Positions 5,765 to 8,348 of a DNA stretch of 8,348 bases are shown here, one piece after another (within the stretch, counting starts at the first letter, position 1; each line of letters begins with the position of its first letter). Position numbers and translations under genes: made by a program. Source of the stretch: JASKKU01 sp964416905 (GTDB lineage Archaea; Nanobdellota; Nanobdellia; Woesearchaeales; JASKKU01); contig CAYQFL010000026.1 of the NCBI GenBank assembly GCA_964416905.1, forward strand, positions 1-8,348. Reading direction: 5' to 3'. Below the pieces are notes generated by a model. It was given only the letters and a program-made list of their open reading frames with translations. It searched no databases and was not told the origin of the DNA.

Positions 5765-6865
5765 CTAGTAACCGCCATCAGGGTTATATCTTAAGATTGC
5801 ACCTAAGCCACCAAATTGCTTCAACTGAGCACCTTCTCTAGTGTCTGTAGAAATAAAATGCACTTCTGCTCCTGAACTTTCAGCAAGTTTGACTAATTCG
5901 TCAGCTTTTTCGTCATCAAAGTCTTCGCTAATTAATACTGTGTCAACAGCACCTAATGTTAAATATCTCTTTATTTCCTCGAAACCATAGCTTGCAAGGT
6001 GAGGCGTTTTAGATAGTGTTTGAAGGAACTTGTTTACAATTTCTTTTTCTTGGAAGACCTCTTCTTTCTGGAGCAAATCCTGACTTTTTTCCAATAATTC
6101 TTGAAGTCCAAACTCATCAGTATAAGTTATATCTTTAATGCCAATAACCTTTTTCTTTAATTCATCAACCAGGTAATTCTTCTGGAAGAATTCTTCTTTG
6201 GTGGGACCAGGTCCCCCAATGATAATTCCTTTCAGTTCAGGTTTTCCAAAGAAGGCTTCTTTAGCTAAGTCACCAACTTTTTTATAGAAATCTAAGGCAG
6301 CAAGCTGTCTTAATCTCTGGAACCTTGCAGCAGACTGACCTCCTGCCCTGGTTTTTCCTGGCACTGCGGATTTTACATGAGTTATAGGTATTATGGTTTT
6401 ACCTTTTAAGATTCCAATGGTTGCTTCTCTTTTATCAATCACGATTAATCCATAAAAATCTTTTATATCCAGCATATCTTTTAAAGGGTCAAGCACAAAC
6501 TCTTTATCGCATCGGTATATTCGTATATTTAACGGGATTGGGGGTTCGATACTCCAAACCCTGACATCAAGATCGCCTTCCCGTTCAGCCACGTTTCCTG
6601 AGAATACTGCTAAGCCATTTGTTGGAGTTTGTTTAAACAATCTTAAATGCTGAATCATTCTTTCTAATGCAGCAATAACATTTTTTTGAGTAGTTTTTGA
6701 TTTGATATTGGTAGCAGTACCTTGCTCTTCAGCAAGATGATTAATTATACTATTGATATCGTATCCACTAGGAATGTATACACTAACCAATTCAGTATGC
6801 CTTGCTCTATACTTTGATAATTCTTTGATTAATTTCTTAAGCATATATCTTTGTTTATCGTCCAT
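5765..6865 (-). CDS. prf1: Peptide chain release factor aRF1, short form
   Basis: Archaeal class-1 release factor, which recognises all three stop codons in the ribosomal A site and triggers peptide release. Domain 1 has GTATNIKS (49-56) and YRCDKEF (117-123, the YxCxxxF motif), both used for stop-codon reading. Domain 2 has the catalytic GGQ (175-177) in AVPGKTRAGGQSAARFQRLR. Domain 3 runs to the C-terminus, ending FGGLGAILRY. At 366 residues it is about 40-50 shorter than typical aRF1. The missing part is the minidomain that normally follows LISED (311-315) and in many archaea carries paired zinc-binding cysteines; here the sequence passes straight to DDEKADELVKLAESSG. The gene ends in TAG. 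The start at 6865 fits a TATA element about 27 bases upstream and no Shine-Dalgarno. The SprT-like gene follows after 9 bases. Confidence 0.97.
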   Translation of the reverse strand: MDDKQRYMLKKLIKELSKYRARHTELVSVYIPSGYDINSIINHLAEEQGTATNIKSKTTQKNVIAALERMIQHLRLFKQTPTNGLAVFSGNVAEREGDLDVRVWSIEPPIPLNIRIYRCDKEFVLDPLKDMLDIKDFYGLIVIDKREATIGILKGKTIIPITHVKSAVPGKTRAGGQSAARFQRLRQLAALDFYKKVGDLAKEAFFGKPELKGIIIGGPGPTKEEFFQKNYLVDELKKKVIGIKDITYTDEFGLQELLEKSQDLLQKEEVFQEKEIVNKFLQTLSKTPHLASYGFEEIKRYLTLGAVDTVLISEDFDDEKADELVKLAESSGAEVHFISTDTREGAQLKQFGGLGAILRYNPDGGY

Positions 6866-6886
6866 ATCCTTTTGGAAAATAGGAAT

Positions 6887-6900
6887 CTTTATAAATTTAA
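6887..6900. promoter_or_regulatory. Single TATA element shared by divergent aRF1 and ThiF-like genes
   Basis: The 56-base gap between the two start codons has one clear TATA element, CTTTATAAATTTAA, whose core TTTATAAA (6888-6895) is palindromic. Its middle lies about 28 bases from both the aRF1 ATG (6865, minus) and the ThiF-like ATG (6922, plus). Neither gene has a Shine-Dalgarno. One TBP site probably serves both leaderless transcripts. Confidence 0.65.
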
Positions 6901-6921
6901 TCCAGAAAACACGCCTTAAGT

Positions 6922-7656
6922 ATGAATGCTGATCTACAAAACTTCAAAGAATTATTTTATAGTCGAACTTCCAAAGTTGTTGATGTTGATAAACTCTCAA
7001 ATTCTAAAGTCGCAGTTATTGGCTGCGGCGGTCTTGGTTCTTTTTCTGCAGAAATATTGGCCAGAACTGGAGTAGGTCATCTTGTTTTGGTTGATAATGA
7101 TAAAGTTGAGGTTAGCAATCTTGCCAGACAGAATTTTGAAATCAATGATTTAAACAAGTACAAGGTTGAAGCCCTTAAAGAGAAAATTCATAAGATTAAT
7201 TCTGATATAAAAATTACTAGCTATCCCGTTAAATTTACTATTTCAAATGCAAACGAAATATTAAAAGATGTTGACTGTGTTTTAAGTGCAGTGGATTCTC
7301 TAAAAGCAAAGAAAGAAATTAATTTTGCTTGTAAAAAATTAAGCATACCTTTTGTGCATTCAACTGCAGTCAAACAAAATGGAGAAATACTCTTTGTTAC
7401 AAAAAATAGCGTTTGTGTAGAATGTCTTTATCCTAATATGGAAGAATCTCCAGAAAAACCTGAAGATGTTGGTGTTATCCCTCCAGTGCCTACAATAGTT
7501 GGCCTTGTAGCTTCAAATATGATAATAAACTACTTATCTAACAGAACAACTTATGAGAATGTTTTGTACAGATTTAATTTTAAGACAATGGATTTCTATA
7601 AAATAAAACTTAAGCAAAGGAATGATTGTCCTGTTTGCTCGATAAAAGATAATTAA
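6922..7656 (+). CDS. ThiF/MoeB/HesA-type E1-like adenylyltransferase
   Basis: A 244-residue E1-like enzyme of the family that adenylates the C-terminal glycine of ubiquitin-like sulfur carriers (ThiS, MoaD, archaeal SAMPs). The nucleotide site is GCGGLGS (34-40) and VDNDKVEVSNLARQ (57-70), including the arginine; D125 in SAVDS follows. Two CxxC pairs, C165/C168 (CVEC) and C236/C239 (CPVC), form the structural zinc site. Length is usual for MoeB/ThiF. The cysteine that precedes the GV-P loop in many relatives is missing: the sequence is KPEDVGVIPP (179-188). An enzyme without it could only adenylate its partner or rely on another sulfur donor. No ubiquitin-like carrier or rhodanese is in the window, so the pathway (thiamine, molybdopterin, tRNA thiolation or protein tagging) is open. 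The start is supported by the shared TATA element. Confidence 0.9.
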   Translation: MNADLQNFKELFYSRTSKVVDVDKLSNSKVAVIGCGGLGSFSAEILARTGVGHLVLVDNDKVEVSNLARQNFEINDLNKYKVEALKEKIHKINSDIKITSYPVKFTISNANEILKDVDCVLSAVDSLKAKKEINFACKKLSIPFVHSTAVKQNGEILFVTKNSVCVECLYPNMEESPEKPEDVGVIPPVPTIVGLVASNMIINYLSNRTTYENVLYRFNFKTMDFYKIKLKQRNDCPVCSIKDN

Positions 7657-7661
7657 AAAAA

Positions 7662-7670
7662 GATATAAAT
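7662..7670 (+). promoter_or_regulatory. TATA box for the GNAT gene, decides between two starts
   Basis: GATATAAAT lies just after the ThiF-like stop codon. Its ATATAAAT core is centred about 26 bases before the ATG at 7692 and only 20 before the ATG at 7686. Leaderless spacing elsewhere in the window is 26-30, so the 7692 start is favoured. Confidence 0.55.
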
Positions 7671-7685
7671 CTAAAAAAACCAAAA

Positions 7686-8024
7686 ATGGTTATGGAAATA
7701 AAATCAAAAACTTTGCCTGTTAACGGAATCAAGTTCTATATTGAAAAAGACGGTAAAGAGATTGCAAGAGCTTACCTTTATATCTTAAAGAATGAGTTGC
7801 ACGAACAACCCTTTGCTTTCATGGAAGACGTTTTTGTTCAGGAATCTTTTAGAGGTCAAGGCCTTGGCACAAAACTTGTTGAACATATAATAAACAAAGC
7901 AAAAGAAATGGAGTGTTATAAATTAATATGCACTAGCAGATTCACGAAACCAAAGGTTCATGAACTTTATAAACGATTAGGTTTTAAAGAACACGGTGTA
8001 GAATTCAGGATAGATTTCAAATAA
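7686..8024 (+). CDS. GNAT-family N-acetyltransferase
   Basis: A 112-residue GCN5-related acetyltransferase, which moves an acetyl group from acetyl-CoA to an amine. The acetyl-CoA loop RGQGLG (56-61) follows the strand FMEDVFVQESF, and the C-terminal half has the usual LYKRLGFKEHG (94-104) and a last strand VEFRIDF. It is a minimal GNAT domain with nothing added, so the substrate cannot be inferred. Two in-frame ATGs occur, at 7686 and 7692; the TATA element at 7663-7670 fits the second, giving 110 residues. No Shine-Dalgarno is present. It follows the ThiF-like gene by 29 bases and has no T-tract between them, so read-through transcription is also possible. Confidence 0.9.
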   Translation: MVMEIKSKTLPVNGIKFYIEKDGKEIARAYLYILKNELHEQPFAFMEDVFVQESFRGQGLGTKLVEHIINKAKEMECYKLICTSRFTKPKVHELYKRLGFKEHGVEFRIDFK

Positions 8025-8130
8025 TGTTCTGCGTATAAAAGAAATTGCCGAGAGTAATTTGATCATAGCCGTTTATCCCTTTGTTATAAGCACCGAAGGG
8101 TTCGAGCAAAGCGAGAATGTTACTTGAGCA
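8025..8130. other. Structured intergenic segment between convergent genes
   Basis: These 106 bases are richer in GC than their surroundings and contain two abutting hairpins. The first pairs 8077-8083 with 8094-8100 (CCCTTTG/CGAAGGG, seven pairs including one G-U). The second is TTCGAGCAAAGCGAGAA at 8101-8117, where TTC pairs GAA and GC pairs GC around tandem G-A mismatches. On the minus strand one frame is open for about 36 codons up to a TGA at 8022-8024, but it has no ATG. It may be a 3' end structure of the SdpI transcript, a small RNA or a gene remnant. Confidence 0.35.
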
Positions 8131-8348
8131 TCATTTTGTCTCCTTTTGATATTCAATATAAGAATAAAGAATTGTATAAAGGGCAACCGAAATTACAGGA
8201 ACAAGAACGAAAAATAATGCATAGCTTTGGAAAAATACCCCAACAAAAGCGATTACTCCTGCAATCTTAAATAGCTTTCCGCCAATCTTGTGGGTCTTTT
8301 CCCATACTCTTTCACTGCTCAATGTCCAGGGAGTTCTTATACCTATAA
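8131..8348 (-). CDS. SdpI-family integral membrane protein, C-terminal part
   Basis: The frame is open to the right edge, so only about the last 72 residues are visible and the start lies outside. The visible part begins IGIRTPWTLSSERVW and continues with EKTHKIGGKLFKIAG, the hallmark GxRTPWTL...VWxKTHxxGG pattern of the SdpI family. Two hydrophobic segments follow (about KIAGVIAFVGVFF and ALFFVLVPVISVALYTILY), then a short polar tail. SdpI in Bacillus is the immunity and signalling protein against the SDP toxin; archaeal members have no established role and no toxin gene is visible. A TTG at 8320-8322 can be read as a start but would remove the conserved RTPWT motif, so it is not the real one. 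It ends in TGA. Confidence 0.85.
   Translation of the reverse strand, partial: IGIRTPWTLSSERVWEKTHKIGGKLFKIAGVIAFVGVFFQSYALFFVLVPVISVALYTILYSYIEYQKETK

Noticed and set aside
8096..8112. GGGTTCGAGC, resembling a tRNA T arm
   Set aside because: The flanking bases do not form the five-pair T stem and no anticodon or acceptor arm is found nearby.
1..8348. CRISPR arrays, insertion sequences or long repeats
   Set aside because: No regularly spaced repeats, transposase motifs or long inverted repeats were seen on reading both strands.

Overview
The window is AT-rich DNA from an archaeon. The strongest markers are a complete archaeal class-1 translation release factor (aRF1, with NIKS and GGQ motifs), a TraB-family protein, and promoter architecture: almost every first gene of a unit has an AT-rich TATA-like element about 26-30 bases before its start codon and no Shine-Dalgarno sequence, as expected for leaderless archaeal transcripts. 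Small single-function genes, tight spacing and a reduced aRF1 lacking its zinc-binding insert suggest a DPANN lineage (for example Woesearchaeota or Pacearchaeota). That placement is inference. All three stop codons end genes here (mostly TAA, TAG for aRF1, TGA for the SdpI-like gene), so the code looks standard.

Layout. Left edge: a tRNA on the minus strand, best read as tRNA-Ala(GGC), cut by the window edge. Diverging from it is a membrane-anchored PHP-family phosphoesterase (221-1324). Converging on that is an HD-GYP protein (1425-2912, minus) with a long N-terminal region, possibly GAF-like. Diverging from it is a two-gene unit: a membrane M50-type metalloprotease with an N-terminal PqqD-like domain (2994-4109), followed by a 33-codon gene (4114-4215) behind a perfect GGAGGT. 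Then come a TraB-domain protein (4336-5010, plus) and, overlapping it tail to tail, an aRF1 then SprT-like protease unit on the minus strand (6865-5000). Diverging from aRF1 over one shared TATA element are a ThiF/MoeB-type E1-like enzyme (6922-7656) and a GNAT acetyltransferase (start at 7686 or 7692). At the right edge is the C-terminal part of an SdpI-family membrane protein (minus), whose 5' end lies outside the window.

How the genes may work together. Most are housekeeping or loosely connected. The exception is the PqqD-M50 protease and the tiny gene behind it. PqqD-like domains bind leader peptides of ribosomally made, modified peptides (RiPPs), and M50 proteases of this subtype occur in such peptide systems. 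The 33-residue product is therefore a candidate substrate and the best lead for an undescribed system, although no modifying enzyme such as a radical SAM protein is visible here. Other points of interest are the shared divergent promoter, the aRF1 without its minidomain, an apparent decayed duplication inside the SprT-like protease, an E1-like enzyme without the usual cysteine, and a structured, gene-free segment at 8025-8130.
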